DNA of 64,000 nt from Poecilobothrus nobilitatus (lineage: Eukaryota; Arthropoda; Insecta; Diptera; Dolichopodidae), in NCBI GenBank assembly GCA_947095535.1, contig OX352774.1, positions 221,018,965 to 221,082,964 on the forward strand, read 5' to 3'. Shown in pieces: positions 45,431 to 57,544 of the stretch. How positions within the stretch are numbered: position 1 is the stretch's first letter; each line of letters begins with the position of its first letter. A program made the position numbers and the translations under genes. A model generated the notes under the pieces. The model was given only the letters and a program-made list of their open reading frames with translations. It ran no database searches and was not told where the DNA came from.

Positions 45431-47479
45431 AAAATCTAAAGAGAGTTTTCCATTTAAATGATAAATTTCAAATTATACAAAAAATTGGTGCCGAGTTTTA
45501 AAAAACAAAACTCAGAAATAAACTTTTCATAATAAAATGAAAATATAGAAACTAATAGGTACAACAATTTTATTAAATTGAAAATTCTCCTAAATTATTT
45601 AAAATTTTCAGATTTTGTCTGAACGTCTAAAAAGAAATAAAAATATTCAAAGTTTATAAAATTTATCAAAACTTTTAAAAATATTATGGTTTATTTTAAA
45701 AACATTATTTTCATTATGACTGAAAACAATTTTTACAGTTCATTAAATAAGAATTTTACTTTAAGAATCTTACATTTGAATTAATTTTTTTTTATTTTCT
45801 GTAAAGACGTGTTGTCAAAGTCGAATTTTATATTAACAAAACAAAAACAAAACAACGGACAAAGAAAAATTTTATTTTTATATAATATAAAAAATTAAAT
45901 TATAAATAAATTGTATATTCTATTTACTATTTAGTGTATATATTTCTTTATTTATTATTTTTATAAAATTTTTTTTTTCAAAATTTTAATCACTGAAAAT
46001 TTAAAATTTGTACTAAAACAAAACACAAGAATAATTTTTAAAAGAAAAACAAAATTAATGTTTTTGTATATTCCAATTCAATTCAATGTTTGTCTAGCCA
46101 ACAAAATAAAACTAAAATTTATTTTATGGAAAAAAAAAAAATTTTTTTTCCTATACTTTTGAGTTTTTATAGTTTTTTTCTTTTTTTTGTAAATTCTTTA
46201 GAAAATTTTTCATCGTTTTTTTTTTTATTTTATTTTTTTCTTATAAAAATTGAAATAAATTGCGTCTACACTCTACATTTGAAGTTTTATAGTACTTTTT
46301 TTTCTCTTTTATGTCATTTAGAATTGCAGAAATTTAATTTTTTTATTTATAAGAGGAAAAAAAAAAAGAATAACATATAAGAATAAAAAAAACAAAATTA
46401 CTGCAATTGCATATGAAACAACAACAAACAACAACTAAAAAAAATTCATTCTTATAATTCTTTGCAGAATGAAATCTGTAACAATAGGGAAGAAGTTTAA
46501 TAAGGCACTCGCAAGTCACAATACATAACCGTTCAAGCGATTTTCAACTGAAAACATTTTGGTAAAAAATCTATACTTGCTTAATAATATTGTGTAGTAA
46601 ATTTTAATTTGACTTTTTCTCTGTTGACATTTTTTATGTAAAAATTTTTTGCATACATTATATAATATTTGAAATTTTATGAAAGGTTTTTATTTAAAAT
46701 TATACTAAAATTGAAAAAACTCTTAATATTATACAATTTTAATATCTTTAACATAGTAAATCTCCATTTTGCTGTACAGAAATAAATTAAATAAAATAAA
46801 AATATGTAAAATGACATACACAACAAATGTCATTTTAATTTTTGATGCTAAACGCTTGGTATCACTTTGCAGTTTTAATTACTAAACGCTGCAATTCTTT
46901 ATAGCCCTATACTATATATCGTATGCCTAGTGGGAAAATTGCCTTATTTCAGAAATTTCAAGTTTCGATAAAATTACAATCAAACTATCAGTTTTGTATG
47001 GAAAAAGGAAGATTGCAGTATTTTCGTTAGTAGCCCTTTTACATTTAACTAAGTAATTATTTTGTGTATGATATTGCGACAAAGTAATTTAATAGCGACA
47101 CAACTAAAATTATGGCATTAGTTTTTTAACAATCATAGATTTGAACTGTAGAAAACTGCCAACATCATAAAAGATTCAATATATTTCTTAAAACCTCAGT
47201 TATTTCAAACGAAAAGGTATATAAACACAAATGAGTCAGTTTTTCATTTTCACCAAAAATCTTCATACAAAAGTCGGTTGATAAAAAATAGTGTCCATCA
47301 GACAATTTCTTAAATTATGTTTGCTGGAGTAGACTAAAATATAGATAATAAAACCATGAATTTTTGTGCTATTATGTTAATATATATATACATATTATTG
47401 CGATATATTAATATATATACATATTATTTAATTTTCCTTCATTCCTTCGATAATAATAAAATCTTAGTCATGGTACCTA
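45431..47479. other. AT-rich non-coding DNA
   Basis: Poly-A/T tracts and low-complexity frames only. I see no supported gene, RNA or element end. Confidence 0.55.
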
Positions 47480-48060
47480 AAAAAATTAATGTTGTTTTAA
47501 ACATGTTTTTTATGTAAGGTCATTCATTAAAAAACCCTATTTTAAAATCTATATATTTCAGATTTTCGTTAACAGTTTTTCAATGTAGGAAATACCAAAC
47601 AACAGGACTTTATAACTGGATTTTATACTAGGATCTTTTTATCAAAATAATATACTTTTTTGCAATGACGGAATTAAACAAAATGTTGCAAGATTTTACT
47701 TCCGTCATAACTCCGACATACTTTTAGTTTTGAAAAACAAAAAGGATCTTACAGAATTTAAATTAGTTACGGTAAAAAAATTTTTTTTGTATCTCCATAT
47801 TTAAGAACTATTACGGGTCAAAAATTAAAAAATTTTTAGGCACTTGTTTTAGACATTTGTACAATTTTCTTCAAAGTACAACGCTCAACTTAAAATTTCA
47901 ACATTATAATTATTGTGTTCACAGTTTATCTTAATTATTTATGTAGGGTTTTCTGAAAATTGAAAGAAATGTTTTTTTCATTTTTCACAATTTTTTCTTA
48001 CAAATAAATTTTAAGAAAATCTTTACAAATTTTTGTGAAAATAACAATATTCTAAGAACA
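47480..48060 (-). mobile_element. Family B partial copy
   Basis: AAAAATTAATGTTGTTTTAA, TTTTTTATGTAAGGTCATTC, AAAACCCTATTTTAAAATCT and TATATTTCAGATTTTCGTTA parallel 22590-22700 and, inverted, the family B master copy. The terminal hairpin is not preserved. Confidence 0.5.
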
Positions 48061-48123
48061 GTTTTTATTGTCTCTTAGAAAATGAACACCTTTTAAAAGA
48101 TTTGGTTTCACATTCTGCCTTAC

Positions 48124-48212
48124 TTACGTATGTGGGAATCGAACCCAGTTATAAACTTCCTTCGGTGTTTATAACACTGTTACTCTTACCCACTAGGCTA
48201 ACGAAGCCCCCT
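48124..48212 (-). repeat. tRNA-derived SINE head
   Basis: On the minus strand GGGGGCTTCGTTAGCCTAGT, then GGGTAAGAGTAAC (A-box/D-arm), a variable middle, and CTGGGTTCGATTCCCACAT (B-box/T-arm) lie at tRNA-like spacing. The insert between the boxes is longer than in a normal tRNA and the acceptor stem does not close well, so a SINE head is more likely than a working tRNA. The same head begins at 5601. Confidence 0.6.
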
Positions 48213-48747
48213 GAACTTTAATCTATTTAATAACGAAATTTTTCATTTCGTTTCATTTCGTCAAAATAAAATTACGATTTGATTGATATTCTAAAGGATA
48301 TTAGAAACTTGTCCTAATATTAAAATCTTGCAGCTACAGTTTATACTTTTATTACCATGGATAATCATTCAATTGGAAATTCTAGATAGTTCTCTTTCTC
48401 ATTTATGTTAACAAATCCAACACAAATTTAAATTTTGTCCTACTAATAATTCAATACATACCTACTCTTGGCTTCATGTTCAACTTCAAATTTGTCAAAT
48501 TTTATTGTTGTTATCATAAATGTAAACGATTTACTTATTTGTACTGTGTTTTTTGTTATTTTTTTACATTTTAAAATGAATTTTATTCATCATATATCAA
48601 TTTCTAGAGTATTTATTTTGGAATTTTTCCAAATATATATATATACATATATGTATATATCAATATTTGTTCATAATATTTATATTATATATATTTTGTA
48701 TTTAACTTTCTTATTATTTATTAATGTCAGTCATTAGAAAAAGGATT

Positions 48748-48748
<1 letters not shown>

Positions 48749-48784
<36 letters not shown>
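48749..48784. repeat. (AT)n microsatellite
   Basis: An uninterrupted AT run of about 17 dinucleotides, followed by GTATATTATACG. Confidence 0.95.
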
Positions 48785-48790
<6 letters not shown>

Positions 48791-49264
48791 TATACGTTAT
48801 AAATAAATATTAATATATTATTTTTTAAAATATTTATTACAATTTTTATATACAAAAATTATTATTTAATATAAGCACTTTCTGTTGTCTATAATATGTT
48901 GAGTGTCAATTTCATAAATATTGTTAATATATAAAATTAATTTTATAGAATTTTTAAAAACAAAAAAATTATTTATAAAATAAACATTAAAAACCAATAA
49001 AAATTATTTGTATATTTGTATAATAAAAATATAATATACAACTATATATATGATATGTATATGTATTTATTTATTTTAATTTTTTTTTTGTAATAATGGT
49101 ATTTGTAGAAAATAAAAACTGTCAATCAATTATTGAAAAATTAAATTAATTTATTTACATTTGATATGCTTTACAACTATTAAGGATATGTGGTATAAGG
49201 TAAGCATTATAATCGTAAAAAAGTTCTATAGCAAACTTGTTTATATGGTTTTTTAGAATTAATA

Positions 49265-49770
49265 GTTATTTTAGAGTTGAAATCTCGAAACGTAATGGCG
49301 GAACTCAAAATTACGGAAAGTCAAACTCAAATCCTGAAAACTCCTAAAATTCCTGAATCATAAACAATAGAAACTTGAAATGCCGGATTATATAAATACT
49401 CCGCAATAATATGTAAATGGCGGCTTCTTTAATTTTTAGGTTTTTTCTTACTATTCCGCAATATTGTAAGTGATTTATTATTAAATTTTATCTAGTTAAA
49501 TTTTGTACACAATTAGTATGTATGATCTTCTCCAAAACACCATTTTTTTAATTTTTTTATTGTATTTAAAACTATATTCGGAAGAAAAAATACGGGTTCT
49601 CCAGTTCCCGAATTTTAAGTATTTGCCGAAAGTATCTACTCGCAATCCTTCTGACTTCATTTATCATATTTATACTTATAACTTCGACGATAAATATTTT
49701 TGAGAATTTTCACATGTTTATCAATAGAAAGGTTTTAATTTTTACAATTTTCGAATCAAAAAAAATGATC
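49265..49770. other. Mixed-complexity unassigned segment
   Basis: GAAATCTCGAAACGTAATGG, CAAACTCAAATCCTGAAAAC and CTACTCGCAATCCTTCTGAC stand out from the AT background, but no protein or repeat family is recognised. It lies directly left of the CTGAATTCATTTAG array. Confidence 0.3.
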
Positions 49771-49774
49771 TGAA

Positions 49775-49975
49775 TTTATTTAGTAAAAATCGAAATTCCA
49801 AAAAAAAAAACCTGAAACTATTTAGTAAAAATCTGAATTCATTTAGTAAAACTCTGAATTCATTTAGTAAAACTCTGAATTCCAAAACAAAAAAAAATTT
49901 TTATTCATTTAGTAAATACCTGAATATATATAGCAAAAACCTGAATATATTTAGTAAATACCTGAATTTGACCAA
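49775..49975 (+). repeat. ~20-bp minisatellite, unit CTGAATTCATTTAGTAAAAC
   Basis: The unit occurs as perfect or near-perfect tandem copies at about 49830-49875. Degenerate neighbours (CTGAAACTATTTAGTAAAAA, CTGAATATATTTAGTAAATA) lie on both sides, some separated by A-tracts. It resembles the word arrays in foldback arms. Confidence 0.75.
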
Positions 49976-51299
49976 AAAAGGCTATATATAAAAAAAAAAA
50001 TGTGAACACAGCCAATGCCCATTCTACTTGTATGTATACCTATTAGTCCATGGGGCTTTGTATTGCGATAATATCAGAATTTGTCATAAAATGAAAAAAG
50101 TGTGGGAAAAAATTTTTCCATATTCAAATCGACTAGCAAATATTTGATTTGATTAAATTACTTAGCTTTATAACAAACTGATTCTAACAGATGAAAATCT
50201 ACTGAGACAATACGGCAAAGTTAAGGGGAAATCCCTATTTTTTTTGTTTTTTTTTAATATTATTCATTATTGACCCGATTTTAAAATTAATAAATAATTT
50301 TTAATTACCATTTGTAATATTAAATTTATATTAGTAAGAAATTATGAATTGGAATATAAAAGGATAAAGGTTATATGACAGGATCAATTTATTACATAAT
50401 ATTTGAAAATAATTTTAAATCTAAAGAATAATAATAATAATATTGTAAAAATTGATTGCCTATTAATATTATTTATAACTCTTATATAATAATAGTAAAA
50501 TTTTAATTATAAAAAATAATAATTAAAATTACAAATAAATAAATTTATTAAATTTTAAAAACAAAAATATTATTTTATTGATTATAATGATGCAACAAGG
50601 ATATTCTTTTAATCTATATAATATAAAATAAAATGAACTACCAAATGATGTTGTGAGTTGGTGCGTTTACATTGTATAGATAAGATACTCGATAAAAACG
50701 ACGATGCTAATGATAAGCGTGCAAAATGCAAAACTATTTTAAAAGTTTTATGTTGGAGTAAAGTGCTGATTAGCGATCAATAATTATACTTTATCATATT
50801 TCCTTTACTAAATTTTTTTTATATTGAAATTGATTCCAAAATATTTTATATACAGTAGAAGTATAGATATTGAAACTTAATTATACCATAAAGTAAAATA
50901 TTTTGAAAATTTGACTGTTTGTAAATTTGACATTTTATAATGGTGATCAATTTCACAAAATTTATTTATATGAATACTTTCTCCAATTTTTCTACTATTT
51001 ATTTCTTAAAAATAACTTAATTTGTTCATGGCAACAAATTAAGTGCCAGAAATTACATGTACATATACCAAATAAATATCAAGTACATATTTGAAAAGCT
51101 GATTAATCAGTCTAGCAGGATCAAGTTAAACCCAGCAATAAAAACATGTATTTTCAAGCATTTATTATAAATATTGTGGACAAACGAAAGATTTAATGTG
51201 ATGCTCACACTTCAATGATTTTTTCACAATGTGATATTCTGTTTTCTTAGTCTTCGAATGATAATTTTTCGTGATAAACTAAAGGAACGCAAACAAAAT

Positions 51300-52150
51300 G
51301 TTTTTAAATGCGCACATTTTTAAAAAGACAAAGTATAATGGAAACCAATGGTTTTTAAAAGTGAATATTTTTAAGAAAGACAATATAAAAACAGTTTAGA
51401 CGTGTATAAAAATAAGAAAAATATGTGAAAAACGAAGAGACACTTTCTTGAATTCTAAGGAAACCCTACACAATTAAAAAAAAACATCAACACATGTAAA
51501 ATTATAATATTGAAGCATTAAGTTTGGTGTTTTATTTTGAAAAACTTTACATAGGTACCTATGTTACAATGTTACAGCTGTCTAAAAATAGCAAAATTTC
51601 AATTTTTGATCCTTAATAGCTCTACAGAGAAAGATATAAAAAATTCTTCTGAGGTAATTTAAGGTAATTTTACAAGATTTTTCTGATAATAAAATTTTTC
51701 AAGGCTCCACCCAAAAGTATTGAAGGAACATTTTTTTGAAAAATGTGATAAAAATTTTAGAATAGGAAAGTTTAATTTTGCATCTAAATTTGTAATTTTC
51801 TTAAGAATTATTTAGCTGAGAAAAATTTATGAAAAATCATTTATAATTAAGAAAATCCCTTAACACCTGTAAAAAAAAAATATAATGTTAGAATTATTGT
51901 GTCTTATTTACAATAATTCATACAGCTGCCCAAGTTACTTTACAGGTATCATAATAAAAGAAAATATAATTTTTTGTCTGCTAGCTTTCAAATAGGGGGA
52001 AGTACAAAACTCTTTTTTCGTACTTAGTTTTTCTGCGGTAAGTTATACTTAAAATCTTTCGTCTCCCAAAATTTCAATGTTCTGTCTAATAGCATTCAGG
52101 AGTTATGGTGAAGCAAAAATTTTTGTTAAATATTGATACACATAACTGTA
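51300..52150 (+). mobile_element. Family B copy, two decayed internal units
   Basis: The left end GCGCACATTTTTAAAAAGAC and CCAATGGTTTTTAAAAGTG match the left end at 38370. CACATGTAAAATTATAATAT (51495) and CACCTGTAAAAAAAAAATAT (51865) mark two internal units. TTTTTTGAAAAATGTGATAA (about 51734) is a relic of the hairpin arm. Confidence 0.6.
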
Positions 52151-53639
52151 AATTTAAATACTATAAATTTCGTAAATAATATAATTTTCATATTTTTGAT
52201 AAAACTTAAAAATTTTCCTGTCGTTTAGAGTTTTTAGATTAAGAAAATATTTAGAAGACCTTGTGTTTATCATTTTTTTCAAATCTAAGTACATAGGTAC
52301 AGCTTTCGACTTTATTTGCATGGTCAGCAAAAATCTTAAAATAAAATAAATTGTATTCCACTTTGAAAGTAACATTTTCATCATTTTTTGGTAATTTTTT
52401 AATTATTTATTTATAAATTTTAAATGCCTTTTTAATAGCCTTTACAATAATCATTTGGGAAATAAAAAAATTAAATTAGATTTTTTATTAATTAAAAAAT
52501 TAATTCCATTCAATTAACTTTTTAATAATAATTAGAATGTTTCTAATCTATAAAGAAAATTAATTTGAAAAAAAAAAAAAAAACTAGAAAAATATATATT
52601 GGGTTCGAATGCTTTTAATGACATTAATGAGCATTAAAAAAATAAAATTTCCTTAGAGTATTCATAAAGAGCAGAGCAGATTTAAACATATTTTTTAAAT
52701 TTTATAATTATTTCAATTAAAGACAAGTTTTGTTTTTTTAATTATCCTATCATTAATACGCTGTCATTTAATGTAATTTTTATTAAAAATTACCCTACAT
52801 TAAAATATGTTACAGGTATTGATAAAATCATGTTAAAAGTGATTACAAGTCACTTTACGGAGGGGTGAAATAAAGTCGAACGAAATAAAGTCGAAGCGGC
52901 TTTATTACCAAAAACAATGGGAATAAAGTCGAATTAGCAATTCTATCTTATTTCTAAAATAAATTTTCAAAAATTAAAATGAATGAAATAAAGTCGAATC
53001 GAGTGGGATACGGAGCTCCCAAAATGTCGGCAAAAATTTGTTAATTTTATGGTTTCAATAATCTGTTTATTTCCTCTATTTCAAATATATGTACAATAAA
53101 AATAATTAGTGGAGAGTTGGTTTCAAAATTAGGGTATTCCACTTTTTCTAGAATATTTATATATATGTATACGTGAGATTCTGAATTAGGAGGGAGTTTA
53201 GAGTTGGTTAAAAATGAGGTTTTCCCTCGACATTTTGTCCAAGTCGACATTTTGGGAGTCCACATTTTGTACAAGTCGATATTTTGAAATCGACATTTTG
53301 GTAGTCGGCATTTTGGGAATCGATATTTTGAAAATCAACATAAATTCTCCAACCCACTTTTATAACTGGTTTTTATTAATTTTATTAAATAATCATTTAA
53401 TAGCAGATACTACTTTCATTATTTGATAAACTTTGTTATCGTTTTATTATCACTTACCATTGATATAAGAAACAAGATATTTATTTGGGTGTGGGTCGAT
53501 TTGTTGAAAAACAAAATGTCGCATTAAAAATGTTGAAAAACAAAATGTTGAAAAAAAAAAATGTTGAAAAAGAAAATGTCGAAAAAGAAAAATGTTGAAA
53601 AAATAATGCTGAAACAAAAATTTGGAAAAAGGGAATATA

Positions 53640-53960
53640 CTGGAAAAAGCGTATAACCCTGATTTTGAATCCGACTCTAAAATCTCTCCTTATTTAGAAT
53701 CTCATATACACATATATATAAATATTCTGAAAAAAGCGTATAATAACCCTGATTTTGAATCCAACTCTAAAATTCCTCCTAATTCAGAATCCCATATACA
53801 CATATATATAAATATTCTAAAAAAAGCGTATAATAACCCTGATTTTGAATCCAAATCTAAAATTCCGCCTAATTCAGAATCCCATATACACATATATATA
53901 AATATTCTAGAAAAAGCGTATAGCCCTAATTTTGAATCCAACTCTAAAATTCCTTCTAAT
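53640..53960 (-). repeat. Tandem 90-bp array, four copies
   Basis: AAAAAGCGTAT begins near 53645, 53732, 53822 and 53912, giving periods of 87, 90 and 90 bp. Each copy has CCCTGATTTTGAATCCAA, CTCTAAAATTCCTCCTAATT and CAGAATCCCATATACACATA. The period is divisible by three, so it stays open for 126 codons on the plus strand. Confidence 0.9.
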
Positions 53961-54353
53961 TATTTTTATTACGTAAGACATATCAACAACAAAGCACTAT
54001 AATAGTGGGGGTTGTGCCTGCAAACCCGCTCTAACCATATCATTAAAACTCTTATTTTACATATTTTGTGAATGATAAAAGCTGATCTGTGTAACTAGCT
54101 CTCAAATATATTACTTTAAAAAAAATTACGAAAAATTTATTGTTCAGCATTGAAATTCGACATTTTTTTTTCAACAACCGGTCTTACAACATTATTTTTT
54201 CAAACATTTTATTTTTCAACATTTTCTCTATTTGACATTTTTTTTCAACATTTTTTTTTCGACTTTATTTTTTGAACATTTTTTTTGGAAATAAGACAGA
54301 ATTGCTAATTCGACTTTATTTCCATTGTTTTTGGTAATAAATTCAATTCGACT

Positions 54354-54369
54354 CCCCCCCCCCCCCCCC
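54354..54369 (+). repeat. Poly(C)16 tract at element end
   Basis: Sixteen consecutive C follow TCGACT and precede ACACACC. This is the only such run in the window, at the right end of the foldback element where the left end has GGAGGGG. Confidence 0.9.
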
Positions 54370-54375
54370 ACACAC

Positions 54376-55779
54376 CAGACTTCACTACACTCATATTTAA
54401 AAAAAAAGATACTTTTCTTTTTTTTTTGTATAAAATAAATTGGGAACAATACAAAATCGACCTAATTTCTATCCCCTCAATATAATTCTAATCGATTTAT
54501 AAACAATTTCGAAATATAAAAATATTTTTTTTTTGTTTTTTTTGTGAATTAGAAAAAAAACTATTTTTAAATTATAAAATTTATTGCAAATGAATGTGTA
54601 GAACTTTAATTAAACAACACTTTAAAAATATTTATGTACATAATAATATCTATAGATACCATGTATATTTCATAATCGAATTTCTTTGATATTTTCAATA
54701 TTTATAATGGATTTTAATAGAAGCATTTTATTATATAACCATTAATCATAAAATATCTATTTAATATTAAAATTATTTGAAATTTTATATGTGTACCTAA
54801 AGACTCGTAAATATCAATTTAGATACAATTAATAATATTGATATAAAAGCTATTTTTTTTTAAATTGTTTTTTTTTTTTTTCTTTTATAAAATAATAAAA
54901 TTAAAATCCCTTTAAATCATTTAATTTCAATTTTTATGTGTCTGCGGGTTTAAAAAAAAAAACAAAAAACAAAAAAAAATTGTTAAGAAATTCACATAAA
55001 AGAAAAGAAAAACAAAAAAATAAACGATGGTTTTCTAAATCATTTAGTAATATGCAATCATTCAGAAGATAATCACTTCCATACCGAAAATCCACTTAAA
55101 GTTACCATTAATTTATAAAATTTGATAGATTTTTTTTTTTTTTTATATATATTTTTTTAATTTAAAAACCCCAAAGAAGAGTGCGTTTTTTTTTTTTTTA
55201 CAAAAAAATATAAAATCCTTTTTTTACGATTTTAAAAAGGACTATTTTTTTTAGGAATTTAGCAAAGGCAAAAAATTATTACAGACTTTTTTTTTAATTC
55301 TAAAGCTTTTTAGATTTTTAATAGTATTTTAATTTTGTTCCTATTTTTTTTTTATCAGTTTTTAATGATCCAATATTTAAAATAAATCGAAGTTAATTGA
55401 TTAAATTTGACTTCATTTTTATGTTTATCTAAAATTTTTCTTAAATATTTTTTAATTAAAAATTGGCATGGCTGGCTGGCTGAATGACTGACTGGAATTT
55501 ATGGTTGCTCAGTAGATATTTAAAATTAAATATAAGTAACAATTAATCACCTTTACCTAATAGGCAAATAATTAAATCTATATGGAGCTACCTATAACGC
55601 GAGAGTTAAAAATCTGTATTATAAACAGTTACATATATGCAATACTAACGGAAATAGTGAATGAAATTATCCAGTTTTCATGAAATTTTATTATACATTT
55701 AATGATATACTTAATATACATAATATATATAAAAGTATATATAATATATACTTTTTAAAAAGATGATGTGAATACTGAA
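54376..55779. other. AT-rich non-coding DNA
   Basis: Poly-T runs (54866-54885, 55130-55144, 55186-55200) and A/T-rich sequence. I see no supported gene. Confidence 0.55.
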
Positions 55780-56080
55780 TACATTGGCACATGTTACACA
55801 TAAGCTACTGAAAGCTGTGCTAGACAAACGTTCAGTTTAACGGGAAATAGTTTTAGTTAACGGGTTTATTTGTTGAATTTGGTATAAATATCATAATTAT
55901 TATTTGAGTTGTTTGGTAAAGAGATATACAACCATACGTACAACTAAGAACATAGGTTCTGCAAACCGTTACGCGGTCCAACTCCTTTAGACGCTTATGT
56001 ATCACAGTAGCTCATCGAGCCGAATACAAAAGCTTTTCTTTGAAATTTATTAGAGGAACAATTAGTATTAACAAGAGGAA
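55780..56080. other. Higher-complexity segment, unassigned
   Basis: AGCTACTGAAAGCTGTGCTA, GTTCAGTTTAACGGGAAATA, GGTATAAATATC and CTGCAAACCGTTACGCGGTC differ from the background. The plus strand could hold a TATA-type promoter. On the minus strand a short frame reads TVIHKRLKELDRVTVCRTYV, which looks protein-like but is not assignable. A decayed transposon, a solo LTR or a 5' exon are all possible. Confidence 0.3.
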
Positions 56081-56589
56081 CAATAAAAGTAACGTATATC
56101 TAGACAAATTTAAACTGTAATTATTTATAAATTTATAGTGATTTAAGGCAAATTAATTAATTGAAACCGAAACACAAAACTAACATTTTTTTTCAATTAA
56201 TTTGAAATTAAACTGAATTACTATGAAAATTACCTAACTATTCATTACAATAAGAAGCGGACTCTTTTACGAAATTTACCCAAAAAAAAATAGTTATTAA
56301 ACTTTAGTCATTAAGGATTTAATAATTTTTATTCAATATTTAACAGTATTGGTGCGGGCCCTATTTTATTAAATAAGTTTATTTTATTTAAATTATACAA
56401 CTTTAAACGAAAAACTACCATATATTATATACTGTATAGCACACAAGGGTAATATTTTTCAAAAAAATTTAAATTTCCCAAAAAAAAAGTAGAGAATTTG
56501 ACAGTTCCAGAAATTTTTTGTAATATGTATATGTAAAAATATAGTTGAAAATTGAAATTTTTTTAAATATTATGTTTATTAGTTTTATT

Positions 56590-56890
56590 ATGTTCGATTC
56601 ACCCGTCCATCCGTTTTTTTTTAACGGATGTTTATTTTTTATAGAACTTCAAAAGCTTCTACACCGTTTGAGATAAAGAAAGAAAAAGCTAACCATATAA
56701 ATAAGCATAAACTCTACCTTTTAAGAAAAACATATACAGGGTAGTAGTTACGGAGTAACAATCCTAAATTTGTAAAAAGTTAAAGTTTGGTTATAAGTCC
56801 AATTCTACTAATTAAAGATAAAATGCAAAAATTAATGCTCAAATAATATATTTTTAGATGCTTAGGTATAAGCAATTTTTCTTAATAATA
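56590..56890 (-). mobile_element. Family B partial copy
   Basis: CACCCGTCCATCCG is a decayed GTCY block. AACTTCAAAAGCTTCTACAC and CGTTTGAGATAAAGAAAGAA are the inverse of the segment just before the family B microsatellite at 39540-39580. Confidence 0.55.
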
Positions 56891-57544
56891 CACTGTTTCC
56901 TTAAAACAAGGGTTGCCTTAAAAAACTTTGGAGAGACCCTTTCCATTTAAAACTTATATTTTGATGAAAAAATAGTAGTAGTTTTAGAATATTTTGATGT
57001 TTTTAAAATATACTTCCTTAAAAACCCTTGATTTTATATACTATATTGTTAATTTTTGACATCAATGAAATGAATTAGTTAAGAAAGTTCTTGACATTTC
57101 ACACCTACAAATACGTAGATGGTGTTTTAACCGAAAAGTTTTTCATAACAAACAATTTAACATATTTCATATACGTATACATATTGTGTCAGTTAAAGTG
57201 TCATTTATAAAAACAATTTATAAATAACTACGTATATGATAACAACAATAAAATAAATAATTTAAAAAGTTTTCGTATAAGAAAAAAAATTATATAAAAT
57301 TAATTATTTCAAAATTCAAATTGATTTGAAAATAAGAAAAAAACTTTTTACTTCCTGCTTTTGATTTACCAGTGTATTTATTTGAAAATTTTTGGTATAA
57401 AAATAAAGAAATCGGATTATCTTTTTCATTAAAGAGGGATATCTTAACTTTTCTGACATATATGAACACCAATACAATTATTAATATAAAAACAATTACA
57501 ATTAATTATATGACATATTTTTTTCTACATAATATTTACGGGAG

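Larger units (their letters stand above)
52857..54375. mobile_element. Large foldback element, arm word GAAATAAAGTCGA, palindromic core
   Basis: The outer arms are clearly inverted: 52901-52959 (TTTATTACCAAAAACAATGG ...) and 54284-54343 differ at only 3 of about 59 positions. The left end is GGAGGGGTGAAATAAAGTCG; the right end is a run of 16 C after GACT. Inside the arms are word arrays: TCGACATTTTG types (53225-53340), ATGTTGAAAAA types (53508-53615) and inverse AACATTTTTT types (54165-54290). The core has a forward 90-bp-family unit (53095-53215) and four inverted copies (53640-53960). The GC-rich module lies at 54005. No gene is encoded. Confidence 0.65.

Noticed and set aside
48124..48212. 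Functional tRNA gene
   Set aside because: A- and B-boxes are good, but the middle is too long and the acceptor stem does not pair; a related truncated head at 5601 indicates a repeat.
53640..53960. CRISPR-like array
   Set aside because: Repeats are contiguous with no unique spacers, and the window is eukaryotic.
53622..54002. 126-codon repetitive protein
   Set aside because: It is the 90-bp array of the foldback element read in one frame; the opposite strand is open too.
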